Shown: positions 8,727 through 17,138 of the stretch, one piece after another
How positions within the stretch are numbered: position 1 is the stretch's first letter
Layout of the letters: each line of letters starts with the position of its first letter
Assembly (NCBI GenBank): GCA_963820955.1
Contig: CAWGCA010000027.1
Span: forward strand, 1-32,994
Direction of reading: 5' to 3'
DNA length: 32,994 nucleotides
DNA from: CAWGCA01 sp963820955
Lineage (GTDB): Bacteria > Pseudomonadota > Gammaproteobacteria > Chromatiales > Chromatiaceae
The notes under the pieces: model-generated
What the model saw: only the letters and a program-made list of their open reading frames with translations
The model's database searches: none
Told to the model about the DNA's origin: nothing
Program-made: the position numbers and the translations under genes

Positions 8727-9081
8727 CTAATGCTCATTCCCAGCATAGATCCAAATTGGCTCGGTTTCACCCGCTCGCTCAAAACCCATCGCCTTATAAA
8801 AACCGATTGCGTTGGTATCGGCGGTCAGCATTTGTTGGTGGAAGGACTCATACTTCTGTTTTAAACACTCCAACATGGCACGCCCGATTCCTTTTCCCCA
8901 ATGATCGGGATGTACAAGCAAATGTGGGTAGTAGACAACCAGACTACCATCCGATATCGCATTACCAAGACCAACAAGCTTTCCTGAAATTCTTGCGGTG
9001 ACTAATGGGCCATGCGGGAAGTTCGATAATCTCCTCTGATTCGATATCGTCATCCAAACTTATTTGGAGATTCATTCTCAT
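8727..9081 (-). pseudogene. GNAT acetyltransferase, N-terminal deletion plus frame break
   Basis: Residues after about 9010 read as the conserved core of a GNAT N-acetyltransferase: GKLVGLGNAISDG, VVYYPHLLVHP and the acetyl-CoA loop WGKGIGRAM, then MLTADTNAIGFYKAMGF and a WIYAGNEH end. The open frame that holds this core starts at an ATG (9053) with no ribosome-binding site. A different frame starting at ATG 9075 or 9081, just after GAGGATG, encodes a family-like N-terminus (MNLQISLDDDIESEEIIEL) that then runs out of register near 9020. From memory of the family, some 15-20 residues between these parts are missing. The simplest reading is an out-of-frame deletion of about 50 bases. The shorter 108-residue frame could still be translated but would lack part of the fold. 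Confidence 0.65.
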
Positions 9082-9421
9082 CCTCAAACTAACTCCTGTT
9101 AAAAGACGGTAGATAAACTAACTACTTCGTAGATCCGAGATGAATAATCGCGCAATGAATAATATGAAGGTGTTCCTTTATGCCATCAAGGGAAGTTTTA
9201 TCAGGTAAAAATCAGCAAATTTCAGAGAGCGAACCCGTAGCACTAATACCAGGCTTTGTAATACACCACCAGGAGAGAACCGCTACTTTACTCATCCTAT
9301 CAATTGCAGAAGCGAATGAACATCAACAACGCCATGGGTGCAACAGAATGGACAATATTGTAGGCGTTGTCTTTATGCTGGGGTTCATTCTTTTCCATAA
9401 AAGTCGTGCTAACCGCAATGG

Positions 9422-9561
9422 CACTTACTTGAGCCAAAAAACCGTCATTCCGGGCGGAACGAAGTGGAGACCCGTAATCCAGTTGGTTCAAATTCTACAC
9501 ATTCTGGATTCCCGCTTTTGCGGGAATGATGCTATTACCAACAATTCTGACTTAAGTAAGT
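9422..9561. repeat. 140-bp unit with short inverted arms enclosing a repeat
   Basis: CACTTACTTGAG at 9422-9433 matches the inverse of CTTAAGTAAGTG at 9550-9561 at 11 of 12 positions. The CGTCAT repeat lies between the arms, an arrangement like that inside the MITE-like element at 3374. A near-repeat CGTGC(T/C)AACCG also flanks the unit (about 9407 and 9569). No exact target duplication is evident. Confidence 0.4.
9443..9531. repeat. CGTCAT...ATGATG palindromic repeat, second copy
   Basis: Starts CGTCATTCCGGGCGG and ends with the hairpin TTCCCGC-TTTT-GCGGGAA and ATGATG. The inner ATCCAG and CTGGAT blocks correspond to those of the unit at 3399-3484. Length (89 bp) and layout agree, so the two belong to one dispersed family. 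Confidence 0.65.
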
Positions 9562-9716
9562 GTCATTCGTGCCAACCGAACTTCTACCATCGGTGGTAGC
9601 CTTAGTCCGAGTTACTCTGGCCCCACTCACTTAATGGAGTATCTTGCTTATTCTTGGAAATCTCTGATTCTTTCCTACTCCGTCATCCCGGTGCAGGGGC
9701 TGGACCCAGCGACTTA

Positions 9717-10367
9717 TTATTTACTTTCATCGCGACAAAGTAATGCATGTCGCTCTGCTGATGTCTGGGGAATCGACAAGGGGATGATTTCCACGCTGCA
9801 GCCAGCCTGCTCCACTTCTCGAATCTCCTGAAAGGGTACCGCGCCTTTCATCGCCAGTAACAAACCTGTTGCGGAATAGAGATGGGCGGTCAGGGAAACC
9901 ATCTTCTGCAACGGGGCAAATGCGCGGGAGATAATGGTATCGAACGGGATGGGAGGTCGATACTCCTCCACCCGGCCATGTATAACTTCGGCATGCACCA
10001 AGCCGAGTTCCATGATTGCCTGGTGGACGAAGCGAGTTTTTTTGCCGTTGGAGTCAAGCAGGGTAAAGTGCCCTTCGGGTTTGGCGATCGCCAGCGGGAT
10101 ACCCGGCAGACCGGCTCCAGTTCCCACATCCAAAATCTCTGATCCCTGCAGTAGGTGTAGAATTGAGAGAGAATCCAGCAACTGCCGAGTCACCATTAGC
10201 TGGGGATCGCGTACCGCGGTTAGATTGAATGCCCGATTCCATTTCAACAGCAGGGAGAGATAGTCGATCATCTGCTGGTGCTGTTTCAGGTCCAGACCTA
10301 TGTCCATATCGTCCAGACCGCGTTGCAGCTGATTCCGCCAGAGCGCCCTGGTGTTATCCGCGTCCAT
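9717..10367 (-). CDS. rsmG: 16S rRNA (guanine-527-N7)-methyltransferase RsmG
   Basis: Uses S-adenosylmethionine to methylate N7 of G527 in 16S rRNA, in the cytosol. The 216-residue protein has the RsmG pattern: YLSLLLKWNRAFNLTAVRDP early, the SAM-binding stretch ILDVGTGAGLPGIPLAI, a following LLDSNGKKTRF, and the ISRAFAPLQ motif. Length is close to the usual 205-215. The ATG at 10367 shares its A with the TGA stop of mnmG (TGATG), so the two are translationally coupled; a GTG one codon earlier is less likely. In many relatives parA-parB follow rsmG on the same strand. Here the next 700 bases hold only repeats and a broken GNAT gene. Confidence 0.97.
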   Translation of the reverse strand: MDADNTRALWRNQLQRGLDDMDIGLDLKQHQQMIDYLSLLLKWNRAFNLTAVRDPQLMVTRQLLDSLSILHLLQGSEILDVGTGAGLPGIPLAIAKPEGHFTLLDSNGKKTRFVHQAIMELGLVHAEVIHGRVEEYRPPIPFDTIISRAFAPLQKMVSLTAHLYSATGLLLAMKGAVPFQEIREVEQAGCSVEIIPLSIPQTSAERHALLCRDESK

Positions 10368-12241
10368 CACACCGAACGACGTTTGAGATGAATGAGCAAC
10401 AGCGAGATTGCCGCTGGGGTAACACCCGGAATTCGACCCGCCTGCCCGAGCGTCGCTGGACGGCCCCGGGTAAGCTTTTCCTTCACCTCGCTGGAAAGTC
10501 CGCGTACACCCTGGTAGTCAAACTCCGGTGGCAACTTTACCGATTCATTGGCACGCTGGCGCTCAATCTCCGCCTGTTGACGTTTGATATAGCCTGCATA
10601 GCTTGCCTGGATCTCCAACTGTTCCGCGACCTTGGGATCTTCCACCCCCGGACCGATATCCGGTAGATTGCACAAACCGTGGTAACCGACTTCCGGACGC
10701 ACCAGCAGGTCCAGTGCGCGAGTCTCCCGCGACAGGGAGGTACCCAGTTCCCGCTCCGCCACTTCCGCCGCCGGGGTTCCAGGTCTGATCCACAAATCCC
10801 TCAGCCGTTGCTGCTCCCGCTCGATCGCCTCCCGCTTTCGCTCAAACAGACTCCATCGTTCATCCGGAACCAACCCTAGCGAGCGACCCTTTTCCGTCAG
10901 TCTCAGATCGGCATTATCCTCTCGCAGCAGCAGCCGGAACTCGGCTCGACTGGTAAACATACGGTAGGGTTCAGTGGTACCCTGGGTAATCAAATCGTCC
11001 ACCAGCACTCCAAGATAGGCCTGATCCCGGCGGGGGCTCCAGGCTTCCTGTTGACGGATTTTCAATACCGCGTTCAACCCGGCCAGCAGCCCCTGGGCGG
11101 CCGCCTCCTCGTAGCCGGTGGTACCGTTGATCTGGCCGGCAAAAAACAGCCCATCAATATACTTCGTCTCCAGACCTGGCAGCAGATCCCTTGGATCGAA
11201 GAAATCGTATTCGATAGCATAGCCCGGGCGCGTGATGCGGGCCTTTTCAAACCCTTTCAGGGAGCGCACCAGATCTTGCTGGATATCGAAGGGCAGGGAG
11301 GTGGAGATACCATTAGGGTAGACCTCATTGGTATCAAGCCCTTCGGGTTCGATAAAGATTTGGTGAGAGGACTTGTCGGCGAAACGCACTACCTTGTCTT
11401 CGATGGAAGGACAATAGCGTGGGCCCACGCCTTCGATAACCCCGGTAAACAGTGGTGAGCGCGACATCCCTCTGCGGATGATTTCGTGAGTGTGCTCATT
11501 GGTATGGGTAATATGGCAACTCACCTGTGGTGGATGTTCTTCCGCCGAACCAAGGAATGAGAAAACAGGAACCGGGACATCCCCTGGTTGCTCCTGAAGC
11601 TCGCTGTAGTCGATGCTGCGACCATCGATGCGGGGCGGGGTACCGGTCTTGAGCCGATCCACATGGAAGGGGAGATCCCGCAGTCGCTGTGCCAGGGCGT
11701 TGGCCGGGGGATCACCGGCGCGCCCCCCCTGGTAACTGCTGAGCCCGATATGAATACGCCCACCCAGAAAGGTACCGGTGGTAAGCACTACGACCCGACC
11801 CCGGAAGCGGAGCCCCATCTGGGTCACGACGCCGATGACCTTGTCGCCTTCGATCATCAAATCGTCAACCGCCTGCTGGAACAGCTCCAGGTTGGGCTGA
11901 TTTTCCAGGGCGACGCGCACTGCGGCCTTGTAGCGGATGCGATCGGCCTGGGCTCGGGTTGCCCTGACCGCCGGTCCCTTACGGGAGTTGAGTATTCGGA
12001 ACTGGATACCACTCCGATCTGTTGCTCTCGCCATCAGTCCACCGAGTGCATCCACCTCCTTCACCAGATGTCCTTTTCCGATACCCCCAATGGCGGGATT
12101 GCAGCTCATCTGTCCGAGGGTTTCGATATTGTGACTCAACAGCAGTGTTCGCGCGCCCATACGCGCCGCGGCCAAGGCCGCCTCGGTACCGGCGTGACCC
12201 CCGCCCACCACAATGACGTCATAGCGGCTATCGGACAACAT
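10367..12241 (-). CDS. mnmG: tRNA wobble-uridine modification enzyme MnmG (GidA)
   Basis: FAD-binding subunit of the MnmE-MnmG complex, which adds (carboxymethyl)aminomethyl groups to C5 of the wobble uridine in several tRNAs. The 624-residue protein has the dinucleotide-binding GGGHAG at 13-18, MSCNPAIGGIGKGHLVKEVDALGG, RVVVLTTGTFL, FFAGQINGTTGYEEAAAQG, and the C-terminal RIPGVTPAAISLLLIHLK block. All are typical, and the length matches the family (about 630). ATG at 12241 follows AGGT. It is the first gene of a coupled mnmG-rsmG pair. Its partner mnmE lies 6.7 kb away on the same strand rather than directly upstream. Confidence 0.98.
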   Translation of the reverse strand: MLSDSRYDVIVVGGGHAGTEAALAAARMGARTLLLSHNIETLGQMSCNPAIGGIGKGHLVKEVDALGGLMARATDRSGIQFRILNSRKGPAVRATRAQADRIRYKAAVRVALENQPNLELFQQAVDDLMIEGDKVIGVVTQMGLRFRGRVVVLTTGTFLGGRIHIGLSSYQGGRAGDPPANALAQRLRDLPFHVDRLKTGTPPRIDGRSIDYSELQEQPGDVPVPVFSFLGSAEEHPPQVSCHITHTNEHTHEIIRRGMSRSPLFTGVIEGVGPRYCPSIEDKVVRFADKSSHQIFIEPEGLDTNEVYPNGISTSLPFDIQQDLVRSLKGFEKARITRPGYAIEYDFFDPRDLLPGLETKYIDGLFFAGQINGTTGYEEAAAQGLLAGLNAVLKIRQQEAWSPRRDQAYLGVLVDDLITQGTTEPYRMFTSRAEFRLLLREDNADLRLTEKGRSLGLVPDERWSLFERKREAIEREQQRLRDLWIRPGTPAAEVAERELGTSLSRETRALDLLVRPEVGYHGLCNLPDIGPGVEDPKVAEQLEIQASYAGYIKRQQAEIERQRANESVKLPPEFDYQGVRGLSSEVKEKLTRGRPATLGQAGRIPGVTPAAISLLLIHLKRRSV

Positions 12242-12372
12242 ATACCTGTTATTTCAGTGAAAACATGCGATATTTTAACGGGGTTCTTACCAGAGCACAC
12301 CATCAACCGGCAGTCATCGTCTGCAGATGAAATATCCAGGCTAGATTAAGGGTCTATAGTAGATACATAGAG

Positions 12373-12399
12373 AGGTCCGTTCGCCAAGCGAAAGGGCCT
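12373..12399 (+). other. Hairpin in the leader of the thioredoxin-like gene
   Basis: AGGTCC/GGGCCT (with one G-U pair) stacked on TTCGC/GCGAA, with a CAA loop and one internal mismatch, ends 22 bases before the ATG at 12422. Only TTAT follows, so it is a poor terminator. It may be a leader structure or mark the end of an upstream transcript. Confidence 0.35.
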
Positions 12400-12421
12400 T
12401 TATCCGACGGAACACTTAAAA

Positions 12422-12970
12422 ATGAAGACCAGTGCTTTCACAACCACGTTATGTTTATTGCTCTGTACCGCGAGTCTCGGGTTGGATTCCAACGCGGGTT
12501 CGAAGCAGCTCCAACCCCGCACCGCACCTGAGTTTACTCATCAGGAGAGCGGCAACTGGATCAACTCCCCACCACTCTCCGTCAAGCAGCTACGCGGTAA
12601 AGTGGTGATGCTGGATTTCTGGACCTTCGACTGCTGGAACTGCTATCGCTCCTTTTCCTGGCTCAACACCTTGGAAGATAGGTTCCACGACCAAGCGTTC
12701 GCGGTCATCGGCATTCATACCCCGGAATTCGAGCACGAAAGGAAGATATCACGGGTTCGATCGAAGGTTGAGGGATTCGGTCTCGGGCACCCGGTAATGA
12801 TAGACAACGACTTCTCTTACTGGAACGCCATGCAAGCCCGCTATTGGCCGAGCTTTTTTTTGATCGACAAGAAGGGAAGTATCCGTGCCAGTTTCGTAGG
12901 TGAAACCCACAGCGGTGACGCTCAAGCCAATGAGATCGAACACGAGATCGAAAAACTACTGAAGGAATAG
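12422..12970 (+). CDS. Periplasmic thioredoxin-like (TlpA/DipZ-type) protein
   Basis: A 182-residue protein with an N-terminal signal peptide (hydrophobic core residues 6-20, cleavage probably near SNA-GS). The thioredoxin fold includes VVMLDFWTFDCWNC, with redox cysteines 71 and 74 in a CWNC arrangement, and YWPSFFLIDKKG, where the Pro is the expected cis-proline beside the active site. The W-T-x-x-C-x-N-C form resembles the DipZ/TlpA subgroup rather than cytosolic thioredoxin, so a role in thiol reduction or cytochrome c maturation in the periplasm is plausible. It is divergent from mnmG and stands alone, with 230 bases to the next gene. The upstream ribosome-binding site is weak (GGAA). 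Confidence 0.85.
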   Translation: MKTSAFTTTLCLLLCTASLGLDSNAGSKQLQPRTAPEFTHQESGNWINSPPLSVKQLRGKVVMLDFWTFDCWNCYRSFSWLNTLEDRFHDQAFAVIGIHTPEFEHERKISRVRSKVEGFGLGHPVMIDNDFSYWNAMQARYWPSFFLIDKKGSIRASFVGETHSGDAQANEIEHEIEKLLKE

Positions 12971-13200
12971 GGCAGCAAGGCAGAACTGCCGTGGATTCGA
13001 CCCTTGTATTTTGCAATAAAGTTCCAATGAACATATTTGAAACGACACAACTTGGCTATTTTTTGTCGTAATCTTTGTTATTGCATGACAAACACGATTT
13101 CTGCTTCGACCATCCTTCCTAAAAAATATGGTCTTTCCAAACTCCGTCACCAAACAAACGCTAATAGAGCCCACCGCTCGCCTTCCCCAGATTCCAAAAG

Positions 13201-14184
13201 ATGAACTGCGGAATCAGATATAGTAGCGGTCAAGTTTTACTACTCGATGCCGACAGTGGTAGTCCAATGCAAAACAGTCTAGACAGTATGATCGAAACGG
13301 CAGGCCGGGTCGTACTTGGCAAGGAGCGGGCCATACGCCTTTCGCTCGCCTGCCTGCTGGCCCGGGGCCACTTATTGATCGAGGACTTGCCCGGCGTCGG
13401 AAAAACTACCCTGGCCCATCTGCTGGCTCGTCTGCTGGGGCTTCAATATCAGCGAATTCAGTTCACCAGTGACCTGCTGCCGGCCGACATCATTGGGGTT
13501 TCCATCTACGACCGGGAAGAAGGGAGTTTTCGTTTCCATCCCGGCCCGATATTTTCTCAGATTGTGCTTGCGGACGAGATCAATCGGGCGACGCCCAAGG
13601 CCCAGAGCGCCCTGCTGGAGGCAATGGAGGAGCGGCAGGTCACGGCCGAGGGGCAGACCATGAAACTGCCGATGCCCTTTTTTGTCATCGCCACCCAGAA
13701 CCCGGCCCACCAGATTGGTACTTTTCCATTGCCTGAGTCCCAACTCGATCGCTTTCTGATGCGGGTCAAACTGGGATATCCGGATACCCGATCGGAACGG
13801 GAACTGCTCGCCGGGAGTGATCGACGGGAAATGGTGGATAGTTTGGAACCCTGTCTCAGTCTGGATCAGCTGGCGGAATTACAGCAGCAGGTAAGTCGTG
13901 TTCATCTCTCAAATGCTATCCTGGATTACTGTCAGGCATTACTGGAATTCAGCCGCAGCAGCCCGCGATTCAACCACGGCCTGTCACCGCGGGCGGGGAT
14001 CGCACTGCTGAACTCTGCCAAGGCCTGGTCCCTGCTGGAAGGGCGCCGGGATGTTCTACCGGAGGACCTGCAAGCAGTACTGCCGGCAACCGTTGGCCAC
14101 CGACTTCACTCCACGGCCGATACCGGGGTTGATGAAGGGGAGATGCTGGCCCACCATCTGCTTGAATCGGTAGCTATTCCTTAA
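13201..14184 (+). CDS. MoxR-family AAA+ ATPase
   Basis: A chaperone-like AAA+ ATPase. Walker A is GVGKTT (65-70), Walker B is VLADEIN (122-128), sensor 1 is ATQNP (164-168), and PLPESQLDRFLMRV carries the arginine-finger region. The C-terminal LSPRAGIALLNSAKAWSLLEGRRDVLPEDLQAV is the usual lid. MoxR proteins act with DUF58 or VWA proteins to mature or regulate partner complexes, and here a DUF58 gene follows after 33 bases. The start is uncertain: ATG at 13201 adds about 22 residues before the usual MoxR N-terminus, and ATG 13267 would give 305 residues. Neither has a strong ribosome-binding site. It is the first gene of a three-gene operon. Confidence 0.93.
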   Translation: MNCGIRYSSGQVLLLDADSGSPMQNSLDSMIETAGRVVLGKERAIRLSLACLLARGHLLIEDLPGVGKTTLAHLLARLLGLQYQRIQFTSDLLPADIIGVSIYDREEGSFRFHPGPIFSQIVLADEINRATPKAQSALLEAMEERQVTAEGQTMKLPMPFFVIATQNPAHQIGTFPLPESQLDRFLMRVKLGYPDTRSERELLAGSDRREMVDSLEPCLSLDQLAELQQQVSRVHLSNAILDYCQALLEFSRSSPRFNHGLSPRAGIALLNSAKAWSLLEGRRDVLPEDLQAVLPATVGHRLHSTADTGVDEGEMLAHHLLESVAIP

Positions 14185-14217
14185 TAATTCCGAATTACAG
14201 ACGGAAGACCATCGCCG

Positions 14218-15162
14218 ATGAGCCTGTACCCACTGGTCCGATTTATGCGTCTAGCCCGGGCCGACGACAGTGGCCGGGCCAAGATTGCGCCCCGACGAAT
14301 CTACATCTTTCCCACAAGCTATGGGTTCGCTTTCGGTGTTCTACTGATGGTGATGCTGCTGGGCTCCATTAACTACGCCAATAATCTCGGTTTCTTGCTC
14401 ACTTTTTTATTAGCCGGTCTTGGTCTGGTAGCGATCATTCACACCTGGCGTAATCTGCTCGGACTGGAGCTGACACCTGGCAGGGTAGAACCGGTTTTTG
14501 CCGGCCAGCAGGCCTGTTTCGCAATTCACCTGACCAATCGGCGCCGTGGAACCCGACCTGGCATTCAACTCCAGATCAAGGGGTATTCTCCTGTATTAAT
14601 GGATCTGGCGGGCAAGTCAACCGGCAGCCTGACACTTTGCATACCAGCCGAGCACAGAGGTGAACTTTCTCTCGGGCGCTTCAGCGTATCCACCCGTTAC
14701 CCGCTTGGGCTGCTTCGCGCCTGGAGCTACGTGGAACTGGATGTACACTGCCTGGTCTATCCCGCTCCCGGCCCCCGCATGGCTCCATCGGAGGTCCCAA
14801 GCTACACTCAGAGCCAGAGCGGAGACAGAGGAGTGGGCGCTGACGATTTCGTTGGGCTCCGGCAATACCGCCCGGGTGACTCGCCGAGACATATCAACTG
14901 GAAGGCCTTCGCCCGGGAACAGGGGATACAAACCAAGATATTCGGTGGAGACCGATCGGAACGGATCTGGCTTGACTGGAATATGCTACCGGGAGAGGCG
15001 GAAACCCGTCTGAGCTGCCTGTGCCGGGGTATTCTGGACGCCTGTGACCAGCAACTGGAGTATGGGTTGCGATTACCTGGCAATGAGATTCAGCCAGAGC
15101 GAGGTCAAAACCACCGTCACCTCTGCCTTGCCGCCCTGGCTCGTTTCGGGAAGAACACATGA
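14218..15162 (+). CDS. DUF58 membrane-anchored protein
   Basis: A 314-residue protein with two adjacent transmembrane helices at about 37-50 and 56-75, then a soluble domain. It carries the DUF58 signature QYRPGDSPRHINWKAFAR, followed by IFGGDRSERIWLDW. DUF58 proteins are the standard partners of MoxR ATPases, and a scaffold or assembly role at the membrane is inferred, not shown. The domain may end early compared with longer members that continue into a full VWA-like fold. Its TGA overlaps the ATG of the next gene (ATGA), so translation of the two is coupled. Confidence 0.9.
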   Translation: MSLYPLVRFMRLARADDSGRAKIAPRRIYIFPTSYGFAFGVLLMVMLLGSINYANNLGFLLTFLLAGLGLVAIIHTWRNLLGLELTPGRVEPVFAGQQACFAIHLTNRRRGTRPGIQLQIKGYSPVLMDLAGKSTGSLTLCIPAEHRGELSLGRFSVSTRYPLGLLRAWSYVELDVHCLVYPAPGPRMAPSEVPSYTQSQSGDRGVGADDFVGLRQYRPGDSPRHINWKAFAREQGIQTKIFGGDRSERIWLDWNMLPGEAETRLSCLCRGILDACDQQLEYGLRLPGNEIQPERGQNHRHLCLAALARFGKNT

Positions 15163-17132
15163 GGCCTGGGCTGGAAATTCAACTCTCACCGAGGGAGTTG
15201 GTAACGATAATCATACTCTCCGCCCTGGCGGGGGCGCCCCATCTTTTCCATCTGAAGCCCTGGATCGGCGCATTTTTCGTCGCCATGATTTTATTGCGTT
15301 TAATCGCGTTGGGCCGGTCAAACGCGCTGCCGGGACGTTTTCTGTTATTTCTGCTCACGCTTGGCGGTCTGGCAAACGTACTTGCCCATTATCCGATACT
15401 CTTGGGCAAACAGGCCGGTGTTGCCCTGCTCATTTCCATGCTGGGACTGAAATTGATGGAGATGAAACAGCGACGGGACGTCTACGTCCTGGTGTTTCTT
15501 GGTTACTTCGTTCTGGTTACCCTGTTTTTGTACCAACAGGGAATGCCGATTCTATTTTATGTATTCGTATTGGTCGTGGGGCTGACCGGGGTACTGGTGG
15601 AGACCAGTCGCGCAAACCGATCTCCCCGCCAGATCAGCCCTTTCTTAAGCGCCCTTGGCCTGTTGCTGCAGGCACTGCCCATTATGATTGTGCTGTTCAT
15701 ATTCTTTCCCCGCTTCTCCTCTCCACTCTGGCATCTCGGCCCAGAGCAGGAAAATGCCGTCACCGGTATCAGTGACCGGATTTCACCCGGCAGTATCAGT
15801 AATCTTAGCCGCTCCCGTGCGGTGGCCTTCCGGGTCGATTTCGAGGGCAAGATTCCCGCCCCAGTTCGGCGTTACTGGCGGGGGCCGGTGCTTTGGTTCA
15901 GCGATGGCAAAGAGTGGACCACAGGGGAGGGGAGCGATGCAGAGCCAACCGGTTTGCTTGAATCGAAAAACGAGATCCGCTACCACATCACGTTGGAACC
16001 GACCTCGAAAAAATGGCTGTTCCCGCTTGAACTGCCGGTTCAGATTCCACGATATACCGCCCTGCGGTCAGATTATCAGCTTATCCGGAAGTTCCCCATC
16101 CCGCGCCGCAAGCGGTACTCGATGAGTTCCCGGCTAGACTACAACACCGGCCCATTGACGGAGCAGGAGCGATCGCGTGGTCTGCAACTCCCAAGCAACA
16201 TAACACCCCGCATGAGGAATCTGGTCGAGCGCTGGAAACAATCCAGTTCCTCTAACAGGGTCCTGGTCGATCAGGCACTGCAACACTTCCGACAACAAGC
16301 CTTTTACTACACCCTCTATCCGCCCCAGATCGAACAAAACCCTGCCGATCAGTTCCTGTTCGAGACCCGCCGAGGCTTCTGTGAGCACTACGCCACCAGC
16401 TTCACCTTGTTGATGCGACTCGCCGGCATCCCGTCCCGGGTAGTGGTCGGCTATCAGGGCGGAGAGATCAACCCCATAGGCTCCTATCTGGTCGTGCGTC
16501 AATCGGACGCCCACGCTTGGACGGAAGTCTGGCTGCAGGGCAGGGGATGGATTCGGATCGACCCCACCGCCGCCGTCGCCCCCGAACGTATCGAGCAGTC
16601 ATTGAATATTGATCAGATCGGGACCCAGATAGGCGCACCCATACTGTTTGATAGTCAGCAACTGGATTTTCTTAAATCATTGACCCAGCAGATTTCCTGG
16701 GGTGTGGATGCCCTGAACGCCTCCTGGCATCGATGGGTACTGGGCTATACCAGAGATCGCCAATCCCGACTGATGGAACTGATCGGATTGGGTTTTCTAC
16801 GGGGGACCCGACTTGCATACGGCATGGTGGGGTTTACCGCGCTGGTCGTTTTGATTCTCAGCATCTTCATTCTATATCGATCACGAGAACGACGAGACCC
16901 GGTACAGCAAGTCTATTTCCGCTTTTGCAGACAGCTGGCCAGAAAGGGCATGGTCCGTCGCCCCCATGAAGGCCCCAAAGACTATGGATGGCGGATCATC
17001 GAATGGCGACCAGATCTACAGGAGAAGGTGGAACCGATCTCTCGGCTCTATATCGGCATCCGCTATGGGCGAATGGATAGCCGGGAGAACCGGAAACGAC
17101 TTGCGCGCCTGGTTAGATTGTTCCGACCTTGA
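15159..17132 (+). CDS. TgpA-type transmembrane transglutaminase-like protein (DUF3488-transglutaminase)
   Basis: A 657-residue inner-membrane protein. The first 190 residues hold about six hydrophobic helices (DUF3488). A long soluble region contains a transglutaminase-like core whose triad is visible: Cys408 in RRGFCEHYA, His452 in DAHAWTEVW and Asp468 in RIDPTA. A final helix at about 560-580 precedes a cytosolic tail. Length and order match TgpA of Pseudomonas aeruginosa, an essential periplasmic-facing protein whose substrate is not known. Its start codon overlaps the DUF58 stop, completing a moxR-DUF58-tgpA operon. The three probably form one functional unit at the membrane. The gene ends 6 bases before a convergent gene. 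Confidence 0.93.
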   Translation: MRPGLEIQLSPRELVTIIILSALAGAPHLFHLKPWIGAFFVAMILLRLIALGRSNALPGRFLLFLLTLGGLANVLAHYPILLGKQAGVALLISMLGLKLMEMKQRRDVYVLVFLGYFVLVTLFLYQQGMPILFYVFVLVVGLTGVLVETSRANRSPRQISPFLSALGLLLQALPIMIVLFIFFPRFSSPLWHLGPEQENAVTGISDRISPGSISNLSRSRAVAFRVDFEGKIPAPVRRYWRGPVLWFSDGKEWTTGEGSDAEPTGLLESKNEIRYHITLEPTSKKWLFPLELPVQIPRYTALRSDYQLIRKFPIPRRKRYSMSSRLDYNTGPLTEQERSRGLQLPSNITPRMRNLVERWKQSSSSNRVLVDQALQHFRQQAFYYTLYPPQIEQNPADQFLFETRRGFCEHYATSFTLLMRLAGIPSRVVVGYQGGEINPIGSYLVVRQSDAHAWTEVWLQGRGWIRIDPTAAVAPERIEQSLNIDQIGTQIGAPILFDSQQLDFLKSLTQQISWGVDALNASWHRWVLGYTRDRQSRLMELIGLGFLRGTRLAYGMVGFTALVVLILSIFILYRSRERRDPVQQVYFRFCRQLARKGMVRRPHEGPKDYGWRIIEWRPDLQEKVEPISRLYIGIRYGRMDSRENRKRLARLVRLFRP

Positions 17133-17138
17133 ATTCGT

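Larger units (their letters stand above)
9082..9716. other. Gene-poor, repeat-bearing stretch downstream of rsmG
   Basis: About 635 bases with no gene I can support. It contains a CGTCAT-type repeat (9443-9531), wider inverted arms around it (9422-9561), and a half unit CGTCATCCCGG...GGACCCAG near 9680-9709. A plus-strand reading frame at 9180-9599 crosses the repeat and has no recognisable protein. Confidence 0.5.

Noticed and set aside
3374..9561. CRISPR array
   Set aside because: The repeats found are two dispersed palindromic units about 6 kb apart with no regular spacing, and no cas-like gene is present.
9180..9599. 139-codon plus-strand open frame
   Set aside because: It runs through the CGTCAT repeat, the second half is translated repeat, and there is no ribosome-binding site or known protein pattern. 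A short hydrophobic stretch in it is not enough support.
12971..13200. Terminator or small gene after the thioredoxin-like gene
   Set aside because: GGCAG/CTGCC just after the stop and an imperfect ACGACACAA/TTTTTGTCGT stem are visible, but neither has the stem strength plus U-run expected, and no open frame stands out.
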